The translations under genes and the position numbers were made by a program. Positions 53,773 to 64,000 of a DNA stretch of 64,000 nt are shown in pieces. Under the pieces are notes generated by a model. That model did not search any database, was not told the DNA's origin, and was given only the letters and a program-made list of their open reading frames with translations. The stretch covers positions 53,099,298 to 53,163,297 of the forward strand of contig NC_089755.1 in NCBI RefSeq assembly GCF_040412425.1, given 5' to 3'. Position 1 is the first letter of the stretch; every line of letters starts with the position of its first letter. This DNA is from Macrobrachium rosenbergii (taxonomy: Eukaryota > Arthropoda > Malacostraca > Decapoda > Palaemonidae).

Positions 53773-56700
53773 TCATCCATTGACCTCTGAAGGTGTCTTA
53801 GATGATTTGTTGCTACTACCACCAGACATGGTACATACCCCAAAATGATGAGGCAAATAGCTCTTCTCCATGTAAGGCGTTTTATCATTCAATTTTCCTG
53901 CACTGTGAGAACTTTCTATTTTCACTACATTTCTGGACATGTTACTTAACCTTGGTTTAACAGTCAATGGATTTCCATACTTATAACTGTCTGCTTCTAA
54001 ACCACAATTGTCAGTTCCATTGATTGTCCAAATGTTTCTGGTTTCACAAATCATCATATTACGATAGTCAATGCTTGGGGAAACAGGACTTGCAAGTTTT
54101 TCATAATTAAAAAAACTAAACTTATTTTCACAAGGTTCTTTGGCAAGTGGTAATTCACTTCCTTTAGCCATTGGTGTGCAAGAATCTGCATGACTACTTA
54201 TGAAGGAAATTTCACTGAAATCAAAGTTGGTATCTGAGAAATGAGTATTATTAGCTTTGTCACAGCTCCTAAATCCATTTAAATGGTTCCCCAAAAGGCA
54301 ATTTAAGGTGGTTAGTTCCTTTTTCTTCAATGGGCACTGGAGTATCAACCAAAGGAGTCTGTCGACTGCTATGACCAGCACCGCCTCGATTACCAAACAT
54401 TTCATCAATGTCAAACACCAAGGGATTTTCATTCATGCTTTTAGAATCTAAGTCTTCATCAGAGTGTGTTTCTAGACAGCCTGCATTTGATTTGATACCC
54501 CTATGAATTTTTGAAAATACATGTTCTTGGTTAGACTTCTTATTGTTAGTCTCTTTATTTGTTTCCATACTTTGATGATGCTTCTCATGCTCCTCCTTCC
54601 TTGCTTTCTTGGTTAGGGGTTTTTTAGTTGGTAAGCACTTGCAAATGCTTTCGTATGAATGTGGATAGTCATTACTCTCTAACCTTATGTAATTTCCTAC
54701 GTCATCTTTGTTTTCAATTTTATTTCCAGTATTCTGATCAATACAATGAAACTTTGCATAGTTTTTTATATTTGGGACTGCTTGCTCAGGTGCTTCTGCA
54801 GGGATACTTCTAGGGTCACATGTACATCTTTTAGCTTCTCTGGAATCTTTCCTTTGATTACCAACAGAGCTGACATCCTCCTGTGATAATTCTGCCTCAT
54901 TTGGTTCCTCATCATTACCAAAAAGTCCACTAGAGTTTTGAGTCTTCATGTCCTTATTTGTAAGGCTATTTTTCCTTCCATATGTTCTATCATCAAATTT
55001 ATGAGTACCTTGTACACTGCTGGGTTGAGCTACATTTGCGTTTGCCCCTAAATTTCTAACTTCAATATATTCATGCTGCAAATTTTTATGTTTAGCCTCA
55101 TTTATACTTTTCTCTTTGATGTTTTCAACTTCCTGATCTTCACAATTCTCAAAATAATTATGTTCTAAATTTCTGTGTTTAGCCTCATTTATATTCATCA
55201 CTTTGGTATTTTTTCTACTATCGTGAATCTCATGTCTATTTGTTCCTGTGATGTTTTGCCCATCCTGATTTATACTTCTCTCAAGATAATCATGCACAAC
55301 TAACGTACTTTTGTGTTTAAATGCGTCTATCTTGTTTATTCTAGCCCCTGTGACGCTTCTTACTTCTTGGTCTTTACTTATCTCAAGAGATGAATGTACA
55401 AACTTCCCACTGCTATGTGTAACTTTATTTAATTTTGCTTCTCTGAAACTTCTGACCTGATGATCTTCATTTCCATCAAGATTATCTTGTTCTTTCTTAT
55501 CACTGGCATCAATTACCTTTAACCCTGTAATGCTTTTAACCTGGTCTTTACTTTCCTTGCGATACTTGTGTGGATCTTTCATTACATTGTCTATGGCATC
55601 ACTGATATTTGTCCTTACATCATTTTTAGTTTCCTGACTGATACCATTCTCAAGATTAAGAACACTACAGCCATTTTTGGTCTCATTAAGCAAGCAACTC
55701 TGTTTGGCTCTCAGGTCTTCCTTACACTGCCAGGTATCTTTGGATGTTTTGGCTTTTTTGTTAGTTCTACTTCTTCTTGCTTTTAAATCTTTCTGCTGGT
55801 TCTTCTTTTGGTCCTCTATCTTCTTTTGCACACCCTCCAACTCTAACTGAATTGAAATGATTACAGTAATGATAATATAAAACACTTTGCTATCTATCAT
55901 ATAAAAGTATAATATGCTAAGCAGAATCATATTCTTCAAAATTAGCAAAATTATCTCTATAAAGACTATTAAAGACACCCTTCAAGACAACCCTGTAATT
56001 GCTTAGTATTTTAACTCGGTGATCTGGTTAAACTACCTAATAATAATAAAAAAATGAGAGGAATTTACCTCGCTACATAACTAAATTAAGCAAAATCTTA
56101 TGCCCCACACTACTGTAATAGGTCCAAAGCAGTATCCGTATGTCCAATATGCAATTAGGGAAGGCTACTCCAAAATCCTAGTCTGCCTGGCTAGCTTGTG
56201 CAGTTGTACACTACTTAATGCATATAAATCCACAGAAATAAGAAGTTTGCTTTATAGAATATATATACTGTACTGTATTAAATACAACATGATATGTTAG
56301 CAAGCAAAATATCTAGCATATTACCTATGTCACAAATTCAAGAGAAACTACATCATAATACAAAAGCAATCCATAAGTAGTGTAAGCAATGCATGCTGTA
56401 TATGAATATCTGTGACTGCAGAATACATGAACAATAAAAAATCACAATGACAAAACCAACAAGAATAAAAACCACCATTACACTAGACTGCTCTCCTATA
56501 AATTTGTGATTCTACATTTGCAAATGTGAAAGTTAGGAAATCATATACATTTGTATTTCATTTTTTATCTATTATTTCTTAACCTATACCTGCACATTTT
56601 TTTAAAGAAAAGTCACAGCATACAATCAACGAAAACTTACAAATTTAAAAGATATCCTAGCTATACATACCTGAAGTCTTTCATAAGGACACAGCAATAA

Positions 56701-59245
56701 AAACAACAAAACAAAACAAAAAAAAAGGGGAAAAACATCCACGTGACACTTTGTATGCTGGGTGCTTTGCTGGAACCAAAGCTACTTCAAAGGGTGTTGG
56801 TTTTGTATCCTCATAGGAACAAAGAGTTGTACAGTATTTACTCTACAGTACTCTAAGCCAGGAGAGCAATAATTGTAAGCTAATTAAGATCCATAAAGTA
56901 ACCAGGTAATAAAGAAATCTATTTATAAATATTAAAATGCAGCTTGATGTTCCAAATTAATCATCAATACTATAAACCTATCAAACCAACATACCTGTAA
57001 AAGATATCTTGAAAATGGTCCATGAACAGATGAAGGCTTGATCTTGAATTTCTTGAAGAGATCAGATGTCACAAAACTAACTTTTTTCTCTGAATCTGTA
57101 ATTCTGTTACATTCCTGGTTATGATGTTTTCCAAAAGAGCGAAGATCCTGCAATGTTTGAAATTCCAGATGTAAACCAGACTTTATTTCAGCCAGGTGAA
57201 AAATGTATCAAAAATCTTTTAAGGGATATAAAGACAGTACTTCTAACCATAAAATGAAATAAAACATAAAAGTTAATAGTTATAATCTAATTTGAAGGAT
57301 AAAAATATGCAGGCTACAAAAATTGCACTACAGTACTGAACAAAGAAAAAGGATTTCCCTGATATAAAGATAATTTTTAACATCATGCAATTGGGTATGT
57401 ATCATCCATTTAAGCAAATGACACATTTTTGGACTAAAAATTATATTACTTCAGCAGCTAACAGGAAAACAAAAAGTACATATGAGAATAAGAAACAGCA
57501 AACTGCAATAACAACTTTGTGGATTTACATTACCAGTAAGAATTACAGTACTCCATAGGTGGGTACTTCCTTGTGTCCCTGCATCATGTAAAGTACATGA
57601 TGCAATATTAAAGTTTTCTGTACTGCTTCTTTTGGACTCCACCTACATCTGCTTTCAGCTTCTTATGTTTCAGAAATTCCCTTTGATTTTGTCAACCTTT
57701 TCATAATCCAATTCATTTTCTGCTTAGTAAATCATTTTGTCCATGATAAAATCTCTGAGTACCACCTCTTAGAATACAGGGCTCTGTGGTTCCAACTTCA
57801 TCTCACACAGTTTAATTGCAGAAGAAATGACCTATGTCCATTTTCTGAAAATCTATCATTAACCCCAGACCAAACTGTGAGCACAGCTGAGAGAACAAGC
57901 CTCGTGACTATGGCCAATTCGGTGTGCAATTTTCTTAATGCCCACACCTGACACATTATCCCTTTCCTCTCCCTCCCTCATTCTCACTGCAAGCCAATCA
58001 GCACACAACAACCTCATATTGCCAATCAGCTTGTGTACAATGCTGGAGATGGTTTGCCTGGCTGAGCAGAGATATTTTTGCAATATCATCCAGCAGTTCA
58101 ATCTTCACTCTACACATCTTATCATACCAGGACACTTTTATTTGCACAATTGCCACCTGTTGCAATTTACAAGTAGTACATATACATAGTTGCACCAAGA
58201 AAGGCATGACCAGGGCATAGTGCAAATGAGAGAGAGACAAATAATTGGGAGATTACTGCATGAAGACTGAATATTCATTGTACCTTGGAAGCAGTTTTCC
58301 ATGCACTAAACCATCTTTGGTGATGATTATACAATATATACATACCTTACTGTTGACACTCCTTGGCTCTCTTCTCCTAATCTTTGCACAAACTATGTCT
58401 TCTCCTTCATGGTTCCCTGCAAAATAAAGGTTTGCATATGTTTTGATATAAAGACTAGAGAATGTATAACACGATGATGATTTAGTTATTACATGTACAG
58501 TACTGTCTATTTAGTCTAAAAATGAATTCAGCAGGATCTTTCCAGATTCAAACTCCACTTTGTAATATTTACTTCAATAGCATTTGCTCATTTTTCAGGT
58601 TCTGCTTTATGTAGTGCTTCCATTTTGGATTTGGGCAACATAATGACTGCACACTACATTACCAGACTCCATTTCTATATGTAAATTTTTTCTCTCAACC
58701 ACAGATTTTTTAAATACAGTAACAGATTACAACTTCATTTCAACTGTCTTGCAGGTATTAGTTACATATGTACACATACATTGTGGAGATAATTGACTGT
58801 TTAAATGATAAAATATATCCCATGCAAAGTCAGTGCCCATGGTGACATTTTTGTCATGTCATATACTTACGCACTCTCAGGTGGGAGCCTCCCAATTTTA
58901 CAGGTCTTTGTGTTGATGATGAAGAAACATCCAACATCTGATCTTTCCTCATATTTTTTGAAGAACTGAAAATAATAAGACAATAAAACAGATGAATATA
59001 CTGTTACTGCAATCTCTACCAATTTCACTCCTTATCAAAAACTCCATATCTGGTTTAGATCCTACCTATATGACTGAAAATATAATCCACTCATCCTGAC
59101 ATTTATATTTATACATTACACCATACCTGTTACGAAGTCCACGCAGTTTTGCTGAGGCAGCATGACTGGCAAAAAATTGTTCTTGTCTGCACCTTTCCTC
59201 CTCCTTCAAAAGTACCCTGCGGCGTACTCCTCCCACCCAGTTCAT
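53773..59245 (-). CDS. C12orf40/REDIC1-like protein, spliced, with an apparent 3' frameshift
   Basis: Minus-strand gene with five coding exons: 59245-59127, 58965-58871, 58416-58346, 57147-56995 and 55846 onward. All junctions are GT-AG and phases are consistent. The start MNWVGGVRRRVLLKEEERCR resembles the N-terminus I know from vertebrate C12orf40/REDIC1 (MNWVGG.R.RVLIKQERRKQ). The fourth exon (SFVTSDLFKKFKIKPSSVHG) is a short conserved-looking motif, and FDIDEMF near 54400 may match a conserved acidic motif. The rest is charged and disordered, rich in Lys, Asn, Glu and Ser. The frame used by the last exon stops at 54269 (671 residues in total). A +1-shifted frame stays open to 53773 with similar composition (about 165 more codons). 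REDIC1 is reported as a meiotic crossover factor; the orthology here is inferred from short motifs. Confidence 0.6.
56995..57147 (-). CDS. Exon 4 of the C12orf40-like gene (conserved-looking motif)
   Basis: The exon is 153 bases long (51 codons, phase 0 at both ends), with acceptor TTGCAG and donor CAG|GTATG on the minus strand. It encodes DLRSFGKHHNQECNRITDSE, then KKVSFVTSDLFKKFKIKPSS and VHGPFSRYLLQ. Both ends are in phase with neighbouring exons 58416-58346 and 55846 onward. It is the most structured-looking part of the protein after the N-terminus. Confidence 0.75.
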
Positions 59246-62047
59246 GTGGCATCAATACCTTTAAACAATGGAAGAATAATTAAATTAAATTATAGAAGGT
59301 AAGATTCTGAAAAACACCTTCACATTAGAGATTACATAAGTATAATATAAATTTCTGGCAATATCTGCTGGTAAGCTGTTTTGACTAAATGAAAACTCCT
59401 GTGATTTAGGTTTTCCAGCAGGTGGCAGTAATGTACAGTACAGTATTGGTAATTTTTTAGTTGATACAAATTCACAAAAACTGCCCCCCCAAAAAATGTT
59501 GACATATAAAAATATTTTACATGTAAGATAAAGGACAGCTGCTCTACCACTTAATATCAATTACGTCCCGCAATATATACCATACATGTTATACGGGTCT
59601 TAAGTTTTTCGGCTGAAACTCGATTTACCAGTGTTTAAGTTTTGATGGGCCGCAATTTAACTGAACACTATACCAGCAGCATAGGCCTACTTATTTTTAA
59701 TATAAACATAATTTACTGACAAGCCTAACCAAACAGTTCTAAAAAAATACTGCCAGCCTACTGCAGGTCTATGTTGGGCTATTTATAGCCTACTTTAAGA
59801 AATATAACATTATCTACTTGGATATTTGAGGTTAGGCCTATGGTACTTCAGTTCAAGATAAATCTAAATTATTGAGCTAGATTAGGCAGGACACAGGGAA
59901 ACTAGGACCTCGAGAGACCTCAGGCCTTGAATAACAATCATATCCTTAGGCTATGATAGTCTAGAGGCCTAGCTTCCCATCACGCGGTCTACATTGCAAG
60001 CACACCACATTTCCAAAGCCTAGTATACACCAAGCCTATTTATATAATTTGATCTTGCATCTTAATGTTTTGCCTGGCTTAATACAAAATTAACACTAAA
60101 ACCTTTCACACATCTATTGTTATCATTATCTTTAAGTTTTAACGTTCATACCCTGGTGATAGCACTACATAGGCCTACATTAATCATGCGGAAAGGGCTG
60201 GTATTAAGAACTTGCCAAATTATGAGATTTCTTGCATTAACCTAGGCTATTGGTAGTATAAAGGCCTAACAACCTCCCTACTGATTTTACATTTACCAGT
60301 GCCCTATTATAGGTCTACATGGATCCTGACTAACCTAAACTAGTAGGCCTAGGCCTAGCTTAATACAACACCTGAAAGGAGACTGTGAAGACACAAACAG
60401 AAACAGTTTCAGCTTCCGAGACACAGTACAACAGTTACTTCCTATGGAGATTTCAATACAACCGTAAAATATAACTCTTGTATTTTGAGATTTACAGATA
60501 CAAGGACATTAAAGGACTCTCGTAGGAAGTCACCAATATGTGAAAATGACCATCAAGGACCTGTTTTGTTCGGAAATTGTTCTGTAGTAGGATACTGTAC
60601 CTACCCGAGGTATTAATACTTTGCGGTTTAGTGATAAGCGATTTATGAAAGTAAAATAAAGTGAACTTTAGCCATCATATAAAGTGGTCTTTTTCCCGTT
60701 GTTGGTAAGCAACTCTGAAAAGTATGCAATGGACGTGTCTAGAATTATTATGATAATAACCTTGACCTAATAGGCCTAGTTAGGAAGACGAGTTGATTGT
60801 GTCAGCATTAGCGATTGTTTCTGAGATAGATAATTTTGGGTCCTTGAATTGCGTCAAGCATAATATCGTCCTGTTTCCTTTCATTCTAAGAGTCATTACT
60901 TTAATGTTTTTGCATTTATATAGTGCCCTAATTTTAATTAAAAAATACACGGTTTATGCTACCAACAGTTCCGGTGTGTTCATCCTAATACTGATTTGAA
61001 ATTTAATATCTGTTCTGTCACCTAGAATCCCAATTTGATCTAAAGCATGAGAAAGGCACATGCATCCTGCAAGTGTACGAAACTAAATTTATGTGAAATA
61101 ATAAATGTATCATGATATCAACTTGAGCTGAGAGAAATTCATTTTTGGGATATGAAAAATCTATAGCAAAACAATCTCGTAACAGCAGTGCACATATTAT
61201 AATAGTGTGACACATTTGTAATTATAACTAATAACAATAAAAATCCAAACCTAACATATTTATTGGTAGTTTGCAGTTACTAAGTAAAAGTTGGGTCAGG
61301 TTAGATTGATCAAATTTACCAAATGTGGAATATTTTGTGGGCTTTTACCATAATTATACGTAATTATTAAGCCATCACATTTGCTTTAACACGTACACTG
61401 AAGATCGGCACACACCGAACTGTGGTTATCAACCCTGCCTCCCACCTTAGTAGAAGTTACACCTTAACACTGAAATGGGACTCAAAATACAATGAAACAC
61501 CTTAGGAGACACCTATTATTATATATATAGTATAAAATGTGAATATTTTACAGAAAAGCCTGAGAGTACACAAGAAAGTATTGCATACGTGACAACGCGA
61601 TGACTATTTTAATGAAAATAAAGATGAAATATCGAACATCGGGTGTCTTTTCATTATGAGAAAACTTATAGGTTGCAATTTATTGCAGATGCCGAATATG
61701 AGCCTCACTTCCTCCTCATTAACGGAGTAACAACAATTTGTGCCATAACATTTTCAAACATCAAAACGTACGCGTATACAGTGAGAGAGATATGAGAGAT
61801 AAGTCAGTTTTATGTCCACTCCCGACAATTAAAGTAAACACGGCGCAGAAAATGAGTAATGGAAAAGAACCAAAATAAACATTTTGAAGTGATAGAAAGT
61901 CAAACTAAAAATACGATAAAAAAGGGAATAAAGTTATACACCTCAAACGAAATAGTATAGTATGCCCGCAACTGTGTTTGTGGAGCGAACGCTTAGAAAC
62001 CAGGAACGCAAAGTGTTTGTCATTTGTAACCGGCATGCCAGGCTAAA
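59246..62047. other. Intergenic region between the divergent C12orf40-like and SNRPE genes
   Basis: No open frame with recognisable motifs. It should contain the promoter and perhaps a 5' UTR exon of the minus-strand gene. TAGGCCTA-type words are frequent at 59.7-60.4 kb. I see no other elements. Confidence 0.4.
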
Positions 62048-62136
62048 CCAATCACCACCAAGTGCCGGGCTGCGAGCGTGTCCCCGCAACCAATCAGAGA
62101 AGAGTACCATTCTGAGCCTACAGGAAACCGACCAAT
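62048..62136 (+). promoter_or_regulatory. Three evenly spaced CCAAT boxes, likely SNRPE promoter
   Basis: CCAATCA occurs at 62048, 62090 and 62132, all in the same orientation and exactly 42 bases apart, ending about 130 bases before the SNRPE ATG. CCAATCA/G is the binding sequence of NF-Y, which often acts through several spaced sites in promoters of housekeeping genes. No clear TATA box is seen between them and the ATG. Promoter function is inferred from position and motif. Confidence 0.6.
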
Positions 62137-62264
62137 CAGAACCGACTATCCCTGTTGTCCTCCGCATTGTAGCAGCAACGTTCGTGTAGCGATCCTCCTG
62201 ACGCGGATACGCACTCCATATTTTGATTCCGAGGGACTGAGTCCTCGCCACTTCACTCTCCAAG

Positions 62265-62315
62265 ATGTCTTACGCCCAGAAGTCCAAGGTGCAGAAGGTG
62301 ATGGTGTTGCCCATC
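62265..62315 (+). CDS. SNRPE: Small nuclear ribonucleoprotein E (SmE), first coding exon (partial gene)
   Basis: The exon is 51 bases, 17 codons: MSYAQKSKVQKVMVLPI. Vertebrate SmE begins MAYRGQGQKVQKVMVQPI followed by NLIFRYLQN, so the match is strong and ends exactly at a splice site. SmE is one of the seven Sm proteins forming the ring on U1, U2, U4, U5, U11 and U12 snRNAs in spliceosome assembly. The donor, GTATCCTTT from 62316, is the U12-type consensus. I found no exon encoding NLIFRYLQN-like sequence up to 64,000, so the intron is at least 1.7 kb and the rest of the gene is outside the window. It is divergent from the C12orf40-like gene, with about 3 kb between the start codons. Confidence 0.8.
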
Positions 62316-62324
62316 GTATCCTTT
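62316..62324 (+). promoter_or_regulatory. U12-type (minor spliceosome) 5' splice site of SNRPE intron 1
   Basis: Directly after codon 17 the sequence is GTATCCTTT, a full match to the U12-type donor consensus (A/G)TATCCTTT and unlike the major-class GTRAGT. None of the 15 ACK donors or four donors of the minus-strand gene looks like this. The branch site (TTCCTTAAC-like) and acceptor should lie beyond 64,000. Confidence 0.75.
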
Positions 62325-62805
62325 TGCCCGGAAAGTAAAGAGGAAGTTGTGTTTTCGTGGTGGTTGGAGTAGGAGGCCTAAGCGCGGGAAGACGTAGCCG
62401 AGTTTTGTTGACGTCCTGCGTCTCTTTTTTTTTTTTTTTTCCGCGTGTTTGTTTAGGCATACGTAGGGCGTTTGTTTGTTCAGCTATAAGTTTATTAAGT
62501 TTAGGTTGGCCGTTTGTTTATTCAGTTACTTTTAGTAGGCGTACTTATGGCGTTTGTTTACTCATGTTTGTTGGGTGTACGTAGGACGGAAATTTATTCA
62601 ACCGCATGTTTATTGGGCCTACTTGATGCGTTTGTTTACTCCAACCACATGTTTATTTCGTCGGCCTGATTCAGAATTAGTTAGTCGTAGAGTACTTTAC
62701 TTAGATTTTATAAAGTGCCCTTAACAATTCAAGGTAGGTTAATGGTGCTATTAGTTGGCCTAGGTTAGGTAATACTAAATGCTAACACGATCCTGCGGTC
62801 ATGTA

Positions 62806-63105
62806 GGTGGGTAGTGCCATCAGTGCACCTCGCGCAGTGCACAGTAGGAATTACTTATAAGGGTCTTTGCAGCGTGCCTTCGGCCCCTAGCAGCAACCTC
62901 CTTCCTTTCCTTTTACTTTACCTCCTTTTATATTCTCTTACTTTCCATCCTCTCCTAACAATTCATTCATAGTGTTCAACTGCGAAGTTTTCCTCTTGTT
63001 ACACCCTTTAAATGTTTACTGTCGATTTCCGTTTCAGCGCTGAATGACCTCGTAGGTCATTCAGCCTTTGGCCTAAATTCTATATTCAGTTCAATTCAGT
63101 CCTAT
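62806..63105 (+). repeat. Interspersed repeat family B, copy 6, in SNRPE intron 1
   Basis: The copy runs from GTAGGTGGGTAGTGCCATCA to GGCCTAAATTCTATATTCAG. It has a small change near the 3' end where GGTCATTCAG replaces the usual GGTCCCAGCGCTTGG. It is the only copy in the gene-rich half. Confidence 0.85.
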
Positions 63106-63577
63106 CCTGCGTGCCCAGGTTAGGTGTATTTGTTTAGTAATAGCCTGTGTTAGGCTGCAGTTAATTTGGTTAAGGGCTCAAAGTCAAAATGGTATTAGCC
63201 TAGTGAAGGCTGTGAATGGTGCATATGCATAATGTAGACCAGCTTAGTCTAGGCTGTATTTCAGAAGTAGAATTCAGGTGACAGTATTGCAGTACAATAG
63301 CCTGAGCTAATTTGCAGGGTGAGGTGGTGATTTTTCTTAAGTTGGCTAATAAAAAAGTTGAACGGCTTGAGAACTCTTGTAGGCTTAAACTTGTTCAATA
63401 ACTCAAGTAGGTTGCCATTTTAGGCAAGGGGTAGAATGCAGAGTAAACAGTCATGAATTACTTAGAGGGAATCCAGGGAAGGGGCAAAGCCCTCCTGGCT
63501 AGGTTAGGCAAGATTAGGTTGGGTTAGGTAAAGGTATGTCTGGTTAGGTCATATTTCCTCAAAAATACCTACTAGGC

Positions 63578-63964
63578 TAGTGGTTCTCAACCTGGGGGTG
63601 CGCCCCCTTAGTAGGGCATCAGCAATTTCCAGGCGAGGTGCGAGCCTTATGAAAAATTTTAAAATCTGTAATTATATTTGTTATTCTCTTAATAAGCGTG
63701 AGGAACTGATACTCTGAAGTCTAAACAAAAATGCAAACATATCGCCTAATAATGTTAATTTTATGTACTACTGCTATAGTTACACTTGGGCTTTCCATGT
63801 TTTGTAATTATTTACCCCCCTCCCTATCCTTCGAAACTACTACTCATTCTCTTTGTTTTTCATTTAACTTTAAATCTTGGAGGAAATTTACTCAAATGCA
63901 AGGGTGGCGTGTAGGGAAGGACCAACTTTTTGGGGGGGCGTGGTAATAAAAAGGGTAACCACTG
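63578..63964. mobile_element. hAT-like nonautonomous DNA transposon with target duplication
   Basis: The left end TAGTGGTTCTCAACCTGGGG and the right end, whose reverse complement starts CAGTGGTTAC, match the CAGTGGTTCTCAACC terminus of many hAT elements. The 8 bases flanking each side are TACTAGGC (63570-63577) and GACTAGGC (63965-63972), a 7/8 match of the length expected for a hAT target duplication. The 387-bp interior has no transposase. It lies in the SNRPE intron. Confidence 0.7.
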
Positions 63965-64000
63965 GACTAGGCCCACTGCAGCCCTGACGCTTACTCTACA

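Noticed and set aside
54628..54813. Short + strand frames within the C12orf40-like last exon
   Set aside because: They are shadows of the minus-strand coding exon.
62357..62584. 75-codon + strand frame after the SNRPE exon
   Set aside because: It lies inside the intron, contains a poly-T-derived Phe run, and bears no similarity to SmE.
63480..63545. Scattered GGTTAGG/GGTTAGGT words, resembling the arthropod TTAGG telomere repeat
   Set aside because: They are isolated and not in a tandem array, so there is no interstitial telomere.

Overview
Eukaryotic nuclear DNA, most likely from an arthropod and probably a decapod crustacean. Three things point there: very dense microsatellites ((TA)n, (AAT)n, (GA/CT)n, (TCC)n), several abundant short interspersed repeat families, and animal-type spliced genes. 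The taxon is an inference from repeat style and gene content, because no marker gene is present.

Layout. Positions 1-28,300 hold no convincing gene. They are a mosaic of long simple repeats, fold-back (MITE-like) elements, five of the six copies of a ~300-bp repeat (family B), a tRNA-related SINE, a 28-29-bp minisatellite, and fragments of an RTE-like reverse transcriptase. From about 28.3 kb on, long microsatellites disappear and three genes follow. (1) A complete + strand gene for an activated CDC42 kinase (ACK/TNK2 family), ATG 30,319 to stop 47,735. It has 16 coding exons and about 1,452 residues: SAM, tyrosine kinase, SH3, CRIB, clathrin-box-like motif, long disordered region and C-terminal UBA. 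(2) A minus-strand, tail-to-tail gene, ATG 59,245 running down to 54,269 or 53,773. It is a mostly disordered protein whose N-terminus resembles vertebrate C12orf40/REDIC1. Its 3' end shows an apparent +1 frameshift. (3) On the + strand, divergent from gene 2, the first coding exon (62,265-62,315) of the spliceosomal Sm protein E gene (SNRPE). It is followed by a perfect U12-type 5' splice site; the rest of the gene lies beyond the window.

The introns carry old transposon debris. The clearest is an antisense RTE-like retrotransposon of about 1.75 kb filling most of the last large ACK intron. The window ends with a hAT-like nonautonomous element flanked by an 8-bp near-perfect duplication.

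The genes do not form a pathway. ACK is a Cdc42-effector kinase at membranes and endocytic sites, the C12orf40-like gene would be nuclear and meiotic if the assignment holds, and SmE is a core snRNP subunit. The observations most worth checking are the U12-type intron in SNRPE, three CCAAT boxes spaced exactly 42 bp apart upstream of it, a hammerhead-ribozyme-like core in a fold-back element at 1.77-1.80 kb, an AUG-stop element overlapping the ACK start codon, and the frameshift in gene 2.
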